A stretch of 64,000 nt of DNA from an uncultured Flavihumibacter sp. GTDB lineage: Bacteria > Bacteroidota > Bacteroidia > Chitinophagales > Chitinophagaceae. Within the stretch, counting starts at the first letter, position 1; the number at the start of each line of letters is the position of its first letter. A model generated the notes under the pieces. It was not told the DNA's origin. It did not search any database and was given only the letters and a program-made list of their open reading frames with translations. The stretch covers positions 1 to 64,000 of the forward strand of contig CABHOY010000058.1 of NCBI GenBank assembly GCA_902168105.1. The letters run 5' to 3'. This document shows positions 27,718-36,290 of the stretch, one piece after another. The position numbers and the translations under genes are program-made.

Positions 27718-28907
27718 TGACCAATATTTGAAGCGCCTTTTGTTTTAAAGAACTGGATGATATTTCCCATATGATCACTATTGTCATTACCCGGTTCAAA
27801 CATCTTCACATAACTACTGATCTTTTCAGCAGATGTTCCTTTCCATCTTTCTTCAGGCATGGGATTCAACCATGCTATACGATGCGATCGCAATTGATAT
27901 AACAGCCTGAATACTTTCCGTACCCTGTCTTCACTATAATAACCTCTCGCGGCTCCTGCATCGCTAACAATAAGAATATTCCTGGAAGGGCTTGTAATAA
28001 GCTTCCGCAGTTTAATACTTCTCGTATGTTCAGGATTGGTAAATAAATATTCCGAAGGATAATTCCGGAAATAGAAAACGTCGCCTTCATTTTTCACACT
28101 GCCGGTAGTAGCACTTTCCACCACCGCATCTGTGAGGTCTTTAAATGCGATCATAGATCCCTCATGATCTATCAGTAAAGTCCAGCGGGTCACAAACCCA
28201 TCGTCCTCTGTCAATTTCCATTCGTTGAAATACCCTTTCCTGGCTACTTCTTCTACCGTAGCGGGAATATCTATCGTAGGACGGCCCGCGCCCGGAACTT
28301 TGTATCGTAACGAACGGATCGTTTGTTCAATGAAACGCCGGCTAACTGGCAGATAGCGATTATCAAACGTGTAGTTCTTTTTTCCGAACAGATGATTATA
28401 GTTATTGTCCGTAGTTGCAGCAGTCGTATCATCCTTAACCTCGCTGATATAGAAGTTCAATTCACCTGCTTCTTCCTCAGGAACATCTTCAATCTCTTTC
28501 TTAGCTTCCTTTTTTTCGCCGCTGTCTTGGTCGCCGGTTTTCTCTGCGGATGTTTTTATTTCTTTACTATCGTCACCACCGGTCTTGTCTTCTTTTTTTG
28601 CAGCCTTCGCATCTGCAGGAACGGGAATGTCCAGCTGTGCATATATCCCGAGATGCCTGTTTAGTATTTCTTCCAGTATCTGTTCATTCATGATACTGCT
28701 CTTAAGATGGAATGGCTTTAGCCAGAGCTTTTTACAGAGGAACAGCAACTCTTCTTTCGAGGTAAGCCCATAACCATTTTTGAGTGTGTCGATCAGCAAA
28801 AGATAGGAGGAAAGGTCCACGCCCTTTTGTGGCAAACCCTTCTCTGCTCTCATAATTTCGAGGAAAGCATTTTGTAAAGGGAACGTTATGTCTGGTTGCT
28901 GTATCAT
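27714..28907 (-). CDS. vWA-domain protein of the MoxR-vWA conflict system
   Basis: A 397-residue soluble protein. An N-terminal helical domain (about 8-90; FPLQNAFLEIMRAEKGLP) is typical of vWA partners of MoxR. A Lys/Glu-rich, probably disordered linker lies at about 98-150. The vWA fold (about 240-385) begins RWTLLIDHEGSM. The metal site would normally read Asp-x-Ser-x-Ser; here it is Asp-His-Glu-Gly-Ser, so the middle Ser is lost and metal binding may be altered. Later RNILIVSDAGAARG and RIAWLNPMPEERWKGTSA match this subfamily. It overlaps the MoxR gene by 4 bases upstream and the giant gene by 4 bases downstream. It is expected to link the ATPase to the effector (inference from the family). 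Confidence 0.88.
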   Translation of the reverse strand: MIQQPDITFPLQNAFLEIMRAEKGLPQKGVDLSSYLLLIDTLKNGYGLTSKEELLFLCKKLWLKPFHLKSSIMNEQILEEILNRHLGIYAQLDIPVPADAKAAKKEDKTGGDDSKEIKTSAEKTGDQDSGEKKEAKKEIEDVPEEEAGELNFYISEVKDDTTAATTDNNYNHLFGKKNYTFDNRYLPVSRRFIEQTIRSLRYKVPGAGRPTIDIPATVEEVARKGYFNEWKLTEDDGFVTRWTLLIDHEGSMIAFKDLTDAVVESATTGSVKNEGDVFYFRNYPSEYLFTNPEHTRSIKLRKLITSPSRNILIVSDAGAARGYYSEDRVRKVFRLLYQLRSHRIAWLNPMPEERWKGTSAEKISSYVKMFEPGNDNSDHMGNIIQFFKTKGASNIGQ

Positions 28908-29947
28908 AGTCGTTGTGCCTCGGTAGATAAAGGTTGCTCCATTGTCTTAAAATTGAACAGGGCAGTAGTGGTTTTAAATAACACATTTCCAAAGGGCACC
29001 GGTACCTGGTTGTTCTCATTTGTTTTTTCATTCAACCAATCCCGGAAGGCAGGATCATCCGCCAGTGTAACCGGCCCTGTTTCAGGATCACTACAGGCTT
29101 TAAGAATAGCGAACCAGTCAATGAATTCACTGGTGTTAATAGCTTTCCGGTATAGACTTGACTCTGTATTCATACCTTTACGAAGCGCTACGAAAGTCAT
29201 AACGGCTTTCTCAATCAGTGTATCGCTATCCTCTTGTGGTTCATAGAACCGTGCCTTCAGTATCCTTTCCAGCCAGGCTTTTGTTTCAGCTGTTTCCAGC
29301 TTCTGTACAGAGAACATATCTATGTAATGAAATACACAGCGGCGAAGGAAAGCATCACTCAGGTCTTTCTCTCCGTTGCTGGTGATCACAATAAATGGCT
29401 TATGCTCAAAAGACGGAGATTCATCCGTCTCAGGGATATAGAAACTGTTCCTTTCCAGTTCAGTCAGCAGATCATTACTGAAATCAATATCTGCTTTATC
29501 TATTTCATCGATCAGCAGGACGGCCTTTCTACCCGCTTCACTATGCCTCATGGCTTCGGCCATAGGTCCCCAGCGCCTGTATCGTTCAATGTCTTCAATA
29601 TTGTTATCCTGGTGCTGGAAATTGGCGTCTCTGAGGCGCAGAAGGTGGTCATATTCATACAATCCTTCTCTTGCTTTAGAGGTAGACTTTACATTCCACT
29701 CAAAATATTTATGCTGATCGTACAATTCTCCCTTATACCATTCATAGGCGACGGCCTTGGCCAGCAAGGACTTTCCGCATCCCGGTTCTCCCATCAGTAA
29801 CAGTGGACGGTTGAGGAACAAAGCCAGATTCACCGCCTTACGCAGTTCCTCATCTGCGAAGTAGGGGAATATTGTCTCTTTACCCTGTCCCTTGTCTACT
29901 TCTTTCGTTCTTTTTAATTGTTCGCTTAAATATGAGGGGTGAGCCAT
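28904..29947 (-). CDS. MoxR-type AAA+ ATPase
   Basis: A 347-residue AAA+ ATPase of the MoxR class. Walker A is LLLMGEPGCGKS (about 50-60), Walker B is AVLLIDEIDKA (about 142-152), and sensor 1 with the arginine region is in VITSNGEKDLSDAFLRRC (about 187-204). All ATP-hydrolysis residues appear intact. MoxR proteins act with vWA partners to remodel or activate clients; in conflict systems they are thought to supply the energy-dependent switch. It is third in the five-gene operon, 40 bases after the CHAT gene and overlapping the vWA gene by 4 bases. Confidence 0.93.
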   Translation of the reverse strand: MAHPSYLSEQLKRTKEVDKGQGKETIFPYFADEELRKAVNLALFLNRPLLLMGEPGCGKSLLAKAVAYEWYKGELYDQHKYFEWNVKSTSKAREGLYEYDHLLRLRDANFQHQDNNIEDIERYRRWGPMAEAMRHSEAGRKAVLLIDEIDKADIDFSNDLLTELERNSFYIPETDESPSFEHKPFIVITSNGEKDLSDAFLRRCVFHYIDMFSVQKLETAETKAWLERILKARFYEPQEDSDTLIEKAVMTFVALRKGMNTESSLYRKAINTSEFIDWFAILKACSDPETGPVTLADDPAFRDWLNEKTNENNQVPVPFGNVLFKTTTALFNFKTMEQPLSTEAQRL

Positions 29948-29987
29948 ATCGATAGCATTTTATATTTAGTGAATTGGAAAATGTATA

Positions 29988-31694
29988 CTAACTGATCTGA
30001 AAGCGTGAAATGAATGGCACTTCAAATCCTACTTTACTTTTAAGTATTTTCAGTATCTGTCTGATGGTGCCGTTGCTTTGCTGATAGATCTCTTTCGCCA
30101 ACGTGGCGTTCAGGCCCATTCTGTCTAACTGCGGCTGCGCTTCGAACCATCTTGTAAGATCGTCTTCCGTCATTTTATCTACGGGCGATAATACCTGCAA
30201 ACAATCGTTAAACCGGCCCTTCTGTTTAAGCTGGGTAACTGTTTTTTCAAAGTCCTTCATCCTGTTTTCATTTACTGTCTCCATTTCATCGATCAGGAAG
30301 AATAGTATCTTATGATGCCAGTTTTGCATCTGGATGTTCAAATTCAATTCTGCAATACAGAGATCCCAATAGCGCCAGAATTCATCCAACGTCGATTCCA
30401 ACCGGGTCAGGTCTTTATTGCTGCAGATGATCTTGAAAACAATATCCTGGTGCGCTATGCCCACGCCTCCACAGAATTTATCCCTGATCAGATATTTTAA
30501 GATATCCTTCTTGTCCTGCTCCTTTATATTATCGGCATTGATATTCAGATGCAGCCACTTTATCAGCGCTGTCCAGAACTCATCGTAGATCGATGATGCA
30601 GGGTCGAAAGGGAAGGTAAGCTGGTTGTTTTCGTAGACCTTATTTTCAAATAACAGATGGTAGTATAACAGGTCCAGTACACTATCCCGGTCTCCGGTCA
30701 TTACAAGCCCGCCGATGGGTTTACCATGCAGCTTAAACACGCCACGCTGCTTTCTGTAATTGAGTGTCTTCAGCGCCGATTCCAATACCGACTGGTCCTC
30801 CTTTAAGATCTCATCGGCTGTCTTTGCCATGCTGGTCTGTATAATGGTGGTCTTCAGCGACCTTGCTTCATCAAGCGCCTTCTTCAGGCCCTCCACCTTT
30901 ACCCTGAGTTCTTCAAATATCTCAGGGTCTTCTTCGGCCAGCTTCCTCATTCGTTGTGCCTTCTCTAAGTCCTTTTCAAGTTTTGCGATCAGCTCCTCAT
31001 TCTCTGTCAGCGTGACCTGTGATCGCATTCTTATATTAGCGACACTGGCGTTCAATATCTCTGTATTCTTTGTAAATAATCCCCATGCAAATTTCTCTGT
31101 CTTATCAAGAGATTGCAGCTCTTCATCCATTTCGCCGACCAGTTTCTTTGACTTACTTTTTTTCTCAACACAACTTTGCTCATAGTCGCCATACAAATAA
31201 TTATAAGCCTCCTGCAACGACTTTTTCTGTACGACAAAGTGTTCATAGAACGATAGAGATACTTTGGCCGCCAGCTCGTCGTAAACAGCTGCCCGTGTTG
31301 CGATCACGGCTTCCACACCTGTTTGATCGAGTATATCTTTGACTAGCCTGGCGGAACTGCAGGCGTTGAGGAATAGCACCTTGATAGCGCTATTATTAGT
31401 AAGTATGGAAGATAATGCTAACGCACTTTTTGTATTGCCATCTTCCAGGTGAAGCCCTATGTGACTGGCATGCCCACTGAAATGGAAGAAGCATGGTTCA
31501 TGCTGACGGTATTGCTCAAAGTTCCTGATAATTAAAGGCCCTGTAGCCTTAGGTATTCTGTGAAAGCCTAATACCTTATTGGAGCGGTCATATTGAAGCA
31601 GCAGATCGATATTCTCTTCCTCATCAACAATGAACTTCAGGTCCCCGATGGGATCTGCGAAAGCAAAAATGAAATATGGACAGGTATCAGTCAT
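29988..31694 (-). CDS. CHAT peptidase fused to coiled coil and degenerate STAND-like domain
   Basis: A 568-residue soluble protein. The N-terminal CHAT (caspase-like) domain (about 1-215) has both catalytic residues: His in FFHFSGHASHIGL (about 75) and Cys in VLFLNACSSARLV (about 112). A charged coiled coil follows (about 228-285). The C-terminal half (about 310-550) has the layout of an inactive STAND (iSTAND) module. GGLVMTGDRDSVLDLL sits where a P-loop should be but lacks the GxxGxGK(S/T) residues; DEFWTALIKWL and ILFFLIDEMETV occupy the later strand positions. This is therefore a probable effector or adaptor that senses through a non-hydrolysing platform. It is second in the operon, 12 bases after the caspase gene. 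Confidence 0.86.
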   Translation of the reverse strand: MTDTCPYFIFAFADPIGDLKFIVDEEENIDLLLQYDRSNKVLGFHRIPKATGPLIIRNFEQYRQHEPCFFHFSGHASHIGLHLEDGNTKSALALSSILTNNSAIKVLFLNACSSARLVKDILDQTGVEAVIATRAAVYDELAAKVSLSFYEHFVVQKKSLQEAYNYLYGDYEQSCVEKKSKSKKLVGEMDEELQSLDKTEKFAWGLFTKNTEILNASVANIRMRSQVTLTENEELIAKLEKDLEKAQRMRKLAEEDPEIFEELRVKVEGLKKALDEARSLKTTIIQTSMAKTADEILKEDQSVLESALKTLNYRKQRGVFKLHGKPIGGLVMTGDRDSVLDLLYYHLLFENKVYENNQLTFPFDPASSIYDEFWTALIKWLHLNINADNIKEQDKKDILKYLIRDKFCGGVGIAHQDIVFKIICSNKDLTRLESTLDEFWRYWDLCIAELNLNIQMQNWHHKILFFLIDEMETVNENRMKDFEKTVTQLKQKGRFNDCLQVLSPVDKMTEDDLTRWFEAQPQLDRMGLNATLAKEIYQQSNGTIRQILKILKSKVGFEVPFISRFQIS

Positions 31695-31706
31695 TGAAGC
31701 AATAGC

Positions 31707-33662
31707 TTAAAATAGTTTCTCTGTAGAAGGGTCGGACGATAGCTCCGGTGGCGATACATTTCCTTTAGACCTGGTAAGGCGGATCGTAATTGTTTTGGCG
31801 TACCATTCCCGGTCAATGATGTCGTCTTCTATACCCATTAAAGCGGCCCGATTAACCGGATTATGGCCCAGGTTCACGATCTCTTGTTCTAACCCTTCGT
31901 ATTCTCTGATAAAGAGATCTTTAAAAGGTTGCTTGCTGATGATCAGCTTTAATCTCAGTGTATCTTCAACCAGGTAATCGGCAATGAATAACCGCACCCG
32001 CTTTGCTAACGCAGGTATGGGCTGACCTTTTATCAGTACGCTGGCGTCAACATCCTCCGTTCTTCTTTTAATGCCATAGTTGGAGTAGAGTGAATACACG
32101 GCTGCATAGTACGCAATATCCGACTTGTTTTCCAGCCGGATGCTGCATAACACCTGCTGGCCATCGGCAAGGATAAGCGTATCACTGTCCGTGATAGACT
32201 GCCATATCCCTTTTTCAGGATCGACCAGAACATCCACACTGAAATCAATTTTAAAATCATGCTCATTCATTGCCTGGTTCTGCAACTGCAGGAGCAACTT
32301 CCACTGAGCGATCTGCCTGCAGCAATCATACACATAGCTGATAGTCTCTTCGTTAACAGGCCTCGCCCCATGAACAAGAGTTCCGTCTTGATCTTTCAGC
32401 ACAATAGCATCATCTTCGAAAGCCACCTGGTAGTCATACACGATATCCTTACCGGTGAAGGATCTTATTTTCCCCTGACGGCCGCCTTTGTCCGCTATCC
32501 GCATCCATTGCGATACTTCGTTAGCAGGGCCTTCCACATGTACATCGATGATGGGGAGCAGATTGCCTATTCCTGCCGGATATATTCCAGGAGGAAGCTG
32601 GACCCCTGACAGCTCACTTGTGTCTAATCCCACCATAGCCAGGGAACTTCTAAGGGTTGCCGCCTTATCCCGGTAGATATTGATAGCAGTAGCCTGCATA
32701 CTGGCTTTGTCGTTCTTTAATCCATGTATGGCCCCTGCATTGATGGTCCATTTACCATTCCGGAGCCGTACACGGTATACTGGCTGACCTTCCTGCACTC
32801 CTTCTCCCAGGAAGGTCTTCTCAGGATTATATCCCTCATATACCCTCAACTGGGGTGTTTGTGGCTCGGATTGTCTTTGTAAAAGTGCCTGAACATATTC
32901 GAACAGGGTGACGTAGCTTGGCTGGCCTTCCTTTAATGCAGTTAGCAACGCATTGGTAAATACGGCTGTAGCGGCCGTAGTACTTTCATATGCAACTTCC
33001 CCGCGGGCACAGGCGCTCAATACAATATGGCGGGTAGATGGGATCAGCAAGCGGCCTTCCGCCGCCATCTTTTCGTAGCTTAGATCATCGTCGGGGCTCA
33101 GATAAGCTGATAGCTCACGGTATTCTTCAGCATCCCGTGACGGGGTCTGTTTAGCACTACCAGGGACAGGCACTTTTTGGGTGTTTTTAGCCTCAATTTC
33201 CCTGGTAATCGACCCCGAGTGACAAGAGTCTATAATGCAGACGATATCCGCTCCGTGGGGTATCTTATGCAGCAATAGCGCCAGTTCTTTATCTGCCAGA
33301 TCATAGTTGCCATCACAACGGCTATCGTATAGTACCAATGTTTCATCCTGTCCCAGTACATCAAAGTCCCTGAAGGCCGGATTGCTACAGGCATAGGAAC
33401 CATGTCCGCTGAAATAGAATAAAACAATATCACCCGGCTTTATGCTGGCATTAATAAGTACTTCTTTGAACTGTCTGATAACTTCATTCCGCGTGGCCTG
33501 ATGCCCTGATAATGTTTTTATTGTCCTTCTTTCTTCCGGGTATAATTGTCCGAGGTATTCTTCAAAACGTTTTACATCATTTTCACAGCCACTCAGGGGA
33601 TTAATATCAGTATCCGGATGATATCGGTTGATACCAACCAACAAAGCGTAAATACTTGACAT
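31707..33662 (-). CDS. Caspase-family (peptidase C14 / metacaspase-like) protein
   Basis: A 651-residue protein with an intact caspase domain (about 1-290). It opens IYALLVGINRY, with the catalytic His in LFYFSGHGSY (about 87) and Cys in CIIDSCHSGS (about 147). The VLSACARGEVAYE segment and the GAFTxAL-like AVFTNALLTAL helix are typical of prokaryotic metacaspases. The remaining 360 residues are beta-rich with no domain I can name; a section resembles the DUF4384-like extensions seen on such proteins (TLILADGQQVLCSIRLENKS). It is the first gene of the five-gene operon. Upstream is a terminator belonging to the PAP2 gene, so the operon promoter must lie in 33663-33775. Only a near-match -7 (TATTTTG, about 33703-33709, minus strand) is visible there. 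Confidence 0.92.
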   Translation of the reverse strand: MSSIYALLVGINRYHPDTDINPLSGCENDVKRFEEYLGQLYPEERRTIKTLSGHQATRNEVIRQFKEVLINASIKPGDIVLFYFSGHGSYACSNPAFRDFDVLGQDETLVLYDSRCDGNYDLADKELALLLHKIPHGADIVCIIDSCHSGSITREIEAKNTQKVPVPGSAKQTPSRDAEEYRELSAYLSPDDDLSYEKMAAEGRLLIPSTRHIVLSACARGEVAYESTTAATAVFTNALLTALKEGQPSYVTLFEYVQALLQRQSEPQTPQLRVYEGYNPEKTFLGEGVQEGQPVYRVRLRNGKWTINAGAIHGLKNDKASMQATAINIYRDKAATLRSSLAMVGLDTSELSGVQLPPGIYPAGIGNLLPIIDVHVEGPANEVSQWMRIADKGGRQGKIRSFTGKDIVYDYQVAFEDDAIVLKDQDGTLVHGARPVNEETISYVYDCCRQIAQWKLLLQLQNQAMNEHDFKIDFSVDVLVDPEKGIWQSITDSDTLILADGQQVLCSIRLENKSDIAYYAAVYSLYSNYGIKRRTEDVDASVLIKGQPIPALAKRVRLFIADYLVEDTLRLKLIISKQPFKDLFIREYEGLEQEIVNLGHNPVNRAALMGIEDDIIDREWYAKTITIRLTRSKGNVSPPELSSDPSTEKLF

Positions 33663-33775
33663 GCATTTGGGGTGTTATATCTTCAAATTAAACTATTCCA
33701 GACAAAATACCAAGTTGGGGCTGATATTCAGAAGGGGAGAGGGAAGTGCGGCCATAAGATCCGATAAGGGAAAGC

Positions 33776-33810
33776 AATAAAAAAAGCAGGGACCAATAAA
33801 GGTCCCTGCC
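33776..33810 (-). terminator. Terminator of the PAP2 gene
   Basis: On the minus strand GCAGGGACC and GGTCCCTGC form a 9-bp stem with a 6-base loop, followed by about eight T. It lies just after the PAP2 stop at 33834 and separates that gene from the caspase operon. Confidence 0.88.
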
Positions 33811-33833
33811 CTGAAAATATCGTGAGACATGAA

Positions 33834-34703
33834 TTATTTCAGCAACATCAAGGACAGTCCTGCAGACTTCCACTGTGCATTATAATTCGGCATCAGTAAA
33901 ACTTTTGTTGAAGATGGACCTGCATCATGAACGAAGAGACGTTGTATCTTCGGATACATCCAGTAAGCAGCTTTAGTGCTCAGAATACCAACTCCGGCAC
34001 CTGCAATGACATCACTTACCCAGTGACGGTTGTTGTAAATGCGCAATACGCCGGTAGTAGTTGCCACAGCATAACCGGCTACACCATACCACGGACTTAC
34101 ATCTTTATACTCTTCCCACATGAACTGGGCCGTCATAAAGGCGATAGAAGTATGACCGGAAGGGAAGGAGTTATAGGTGGTACCATCGGGACGAAGCCTG
34201 TTCGTACCACTCTTAATACCGAAAGTGACCCCACTGGTGATAATGGATGACATCCCCAATAAGATGGTACGATCTGCGAAATTATGTTTACCCTTAATGC
34301 CTGCCATGTTTAACGCATACACTGCGGCAGCAGGCACATATTTCAGATAATCATCGATATCGGTACGGAAAGTTCCATGATCTTCCATGATCTCTTTCCG
34401 GGTACTCTGGTCCAGGGAACGTAATTTACCTCCAGTCAGCGATACGGCACCATAGGTAAGCATTGCTGTAGGGACGATAATACTGGTAAGCCTGGCGCTA
34501 TAATTTGGAATACGACGACCATAATTCAGGTTCGTATTAAATACAGGAACAGATGTTTGTTCCTGTTCAGGCGACGATGTCGTTGGCACAACATTTGCAG
34601 ATTTTGTAGTATCTCCGCTGATACTCACAATAGCTGTGTCTGCAGCAGCATAGGCACAGTACGTCGTCGACAGTTGCAGGCTAAGCAGTAAGAACAATCT
34701 CAT
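33834..34703 (-). CDS. PAP2-family membrane-associated phosphatase
   Basis: A 289-residue exported or envelope phosphatase. The signal peptide is MRLFLLLSLQLSTTYCAYA, then an unstructured Thr/Ser-rich stretch, then the PAP2 domain (about 100-265). All three motifs are present: KSGTNRLRP, the catalytic PSGHTS, and NRHWVSDVIAG with the last His. Likely substrates are undecaprenyl pyrophosphate, lipid phosphates or another phosphomonoester; sequence alone does not decide. It is a single-gene unit between its own terminator and the divergent fluoride-riboswitch region. Confidence 0.9.
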   Translation of the reverse strand: MRLFLLLSLQLSTTYCAYAAADTAIVSISGDTTKSANVVPTTSSPEQEQTSVPVFNTNLNYGRRIPNYSARLTSIIVPTAMLTYGAVSLTGGKLRSLDQSTRKEIMEDHGTFRTDIDDYLKYVPAAAVYALNMAGIKGKHNFADRTILLGMSSIITSGVTFGIKSGTNRLRPDGTTYNSFPSGHTSIAFMTAQFMWEEYKDVSPWYGVAGYAVATTTGVLRIYNNRHWVSDVIAGAGVGILSTKAAYWMYPKIQRLFVHDAGPSSTKVLLMPNYNAQWKSAGLSLMLLK

Positions 34704-34837
34704 ATTTGACTTGCTGAATTTCTTTATGTTACTTGTAATAGTATTTAAGTTAATACAAATTTGCTAAAAGAAACTGTAGACATTCTAAAAATCACACGTC
34801 TTTAACTATATTTTCACTTTTTTACACTTACAAATGG

Positions 34838-34845
34838 TATATTTG
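34838..34845 (+). promoter_or_regulatory. -7 element driving the fluoride-riboswitch transcript
   Basis: TATATTTG is an exact TAnnTTTG match. Transcription would begin around 34850, just before the first stem of the riboswitch. Confidence 0.65.
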
Positions 34846-34852
34846 TGTTATA

Positions 34853-34925
34853 CCAGGAAATGGTGTCTTCCTGCACAAGAACCGTCTTCGCCTCACTATT
34901 AAGGGCAAGTCTGATGGCGCCTGCA
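34853..34925 (+). ncRNA. Fluoride riboswitch (crcB motif)
   Basis: The 5' stem-loop is AGGAAATGGTGTCTTCCT (GG-N-ATGG loop). Then come AACCG, a stem CTTcGCC/GGCAAG, and the conserved 3' CTGATGGCGCCTGC. The loop GGTGTC can pair with GGCGCC at the 3' end with four Watson-Crick and two G-U pairs, giving the expected pseudoknot. Downstream, CTTCTCC/GGGGAGG (about 34935-34952) could be the expression platform. It sits about 55 bases before a CLC gene that carries CLC-F features, the expected genetic context. Confidence 0.85.
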
Positions 34926-34981
34926 AATAACCATCTTCTCCGGGAGGGGAGGATTGATAATTCGTATTTATTTGTAGGCTA

Positions 34982-36268
34982 ATGAAATACATTAAACATT
35001 CGGTGGAACAATTATCGATCGCTTATCAGCTGATCCGCTGGACCGTGATCATTATTCCCGTATCTATTATCGTAGGCTCTCTAGTGGCTTTATTCCTCTG
35101 GTTACTGGAAGAGGTGACCACAATTCGCCAACAGCATGACTGGCTGCTTTATCTCTTACCTTTAGCCGGGGTACTGATCTACTTCTTATACAAGAAACTG
35201 GGTCGTAATGCAGAAGCGGGGAACAATCTCATCATGGATGAGATCCATCAGCCAGGCGGCGGCGTACCAGCACGGATGGCTCCTCTGGTATTAATAACAA
35301 CGATCATCACGCACTTGTTTGGAGGCTCTGCCGGCAGGGAAGGAACAGCAGTACAGATAGGAGGGAGTATGGCCAATATGCTGGCCCGCTGGATGCGCCT
35401 GTCTGCTGCTGATGTACGTATCATCCTCATGACCGGGATAGCGGCCGGCTTCGGCGCGGTTTTCGGTACACCCCTTACCGGGACGGTATTTGCATTAGAG
35501 GTGCTGGCTATTGGTCTGATCCGGTACGATGCATTGATCCCCTGTCTCATAGCAGCCGTGTTTGCAGATATTGTTTGCTCTGCCTGGGGTATCCATCATA
35601 CACATTACCAGATCCTTTTTGATAAAAGTAACATCGTCTTCCATTTCATTCACTTTGATTTCATGCTACTAGGGAAAGTAATACTTGCCGGTGTCGCCTT
35701 TGGTCTCGCCAGCAATCTCTTCTCAATCTGCATGCATAACATAAAAGCAGGTGCAAAGAAATGGATCCGTCCTGCCTGGCTCATCCCGGTTGTAGGGGGC
35801 GTCATCATCATTGCAGGCTGTTACCTGTTGGGTACCCGCGATTATATTGGTTTAGGTGTGACCAGCCCTGATCCTGACGGTGTTAGTATCGTTTCAGCCT
35901 TTAGTACAACCGCTATTTCGCCCTGGGGCTGGTTCTGGAAATTACTATTCACCGCCATTACCCTGGGCATGGGATTCAAAGGAGGCGAGGTAACGCCGCT
36001 CTTTTTCATCGGCGCAACTTTAGGCCATACATTGGCAGTACTTTTAGGTGCCCCGGTGGATTTGTTTGCAGGTCTCGGATTTATTGCCTTATTTGCAGGT
36101 GCCACAAACACGCCTATTGCCTGTACTTTAATGGGGGTAGAGCTTTTTGGCACGTCACATGTACTATATTTTGCTGTAGCTTGTTTCACTGCTTACTACT
36201 TCAGCGGTCATGCTGGTATTTACAGTGCGCAACGTTTAGCAGTACCCAAGAACCATCATATTGATTAA
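34982..36268 (+). CDS. CLC-F-type fluoride/proton antiporter
   Basis: A 428-residue CLC-family integral membrane protein with about 10-12 hydrophobic helices. Canonical Cl- transporters have GSGIP at the first selectivity loop; this one has AGNNLIMDEIH, as in the fluoride-specific CLC-F branch. The gating-glutamate loop GSAGREGTAVQIGGS is kept (GREGT rather than GREGP), and the later loop reads FKGGEVTPLFFIG. Together with the riboswitch in its leader, this makes it a fluoride exporter that keeps cytoplasmic F- low, with expression switched on by fluoride. The downstream oxidoreductase starts 22 bases later and may be co-transcribed. Confidence 0.88.
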   Translation: MKYIKHSVEQLSIAYQLIRWTVIIIPVSIIVGSLVALFLWLLEEVTTIRQQHDWLLYLLPLAGVLIYFLYKKLGRNAEAGNNLIMDEIHQPGGGVPARMAPLVLITTIITHLFGGSAGREGTAVQIGGSMANMLARWMRLSAADVRIILMTGIAAGFGAVFGTPLTGTVFALEVLAIGLIRYDALIPCLIAAVFADIVCSAWGIHHTHYQILFDKSNIVFHFIHFDFMLLGKVILAGVAFGLASNLFSICMHNIKAGAKKWIRPAWLIPVVGGVIIIAGCYLLGTRDYIGLGVTSPDPDGVSIVSAFSTTAISPWGWFWKLLFTAITLGMGFKGGEVTPLFFIGATLGHTLAVLLGAPVDLFAGLGFIALFAGATNTPIACTLMGVELFGTSHVLYFAVACFTAYYFSGHAGIYSAQRLAVPKNHHID

Positions 36269-36290
36269 CCAGATAACTCGAACTGAATTT

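Noticed and set aside
22990..33662. Conflict operon as part of an integrated mobile element
   Set aside because: No integrase, tRNA, attachment-site duplication or transposase is visible at either side; only a REP-like repeat that also occurs elsewhere.
33834..34703. PAP2 gene as a sixth member of the caspase operon
   Set aside because: It is on the same strand, but a strong terminator (33776-33810) lies between it and the caspase gene.
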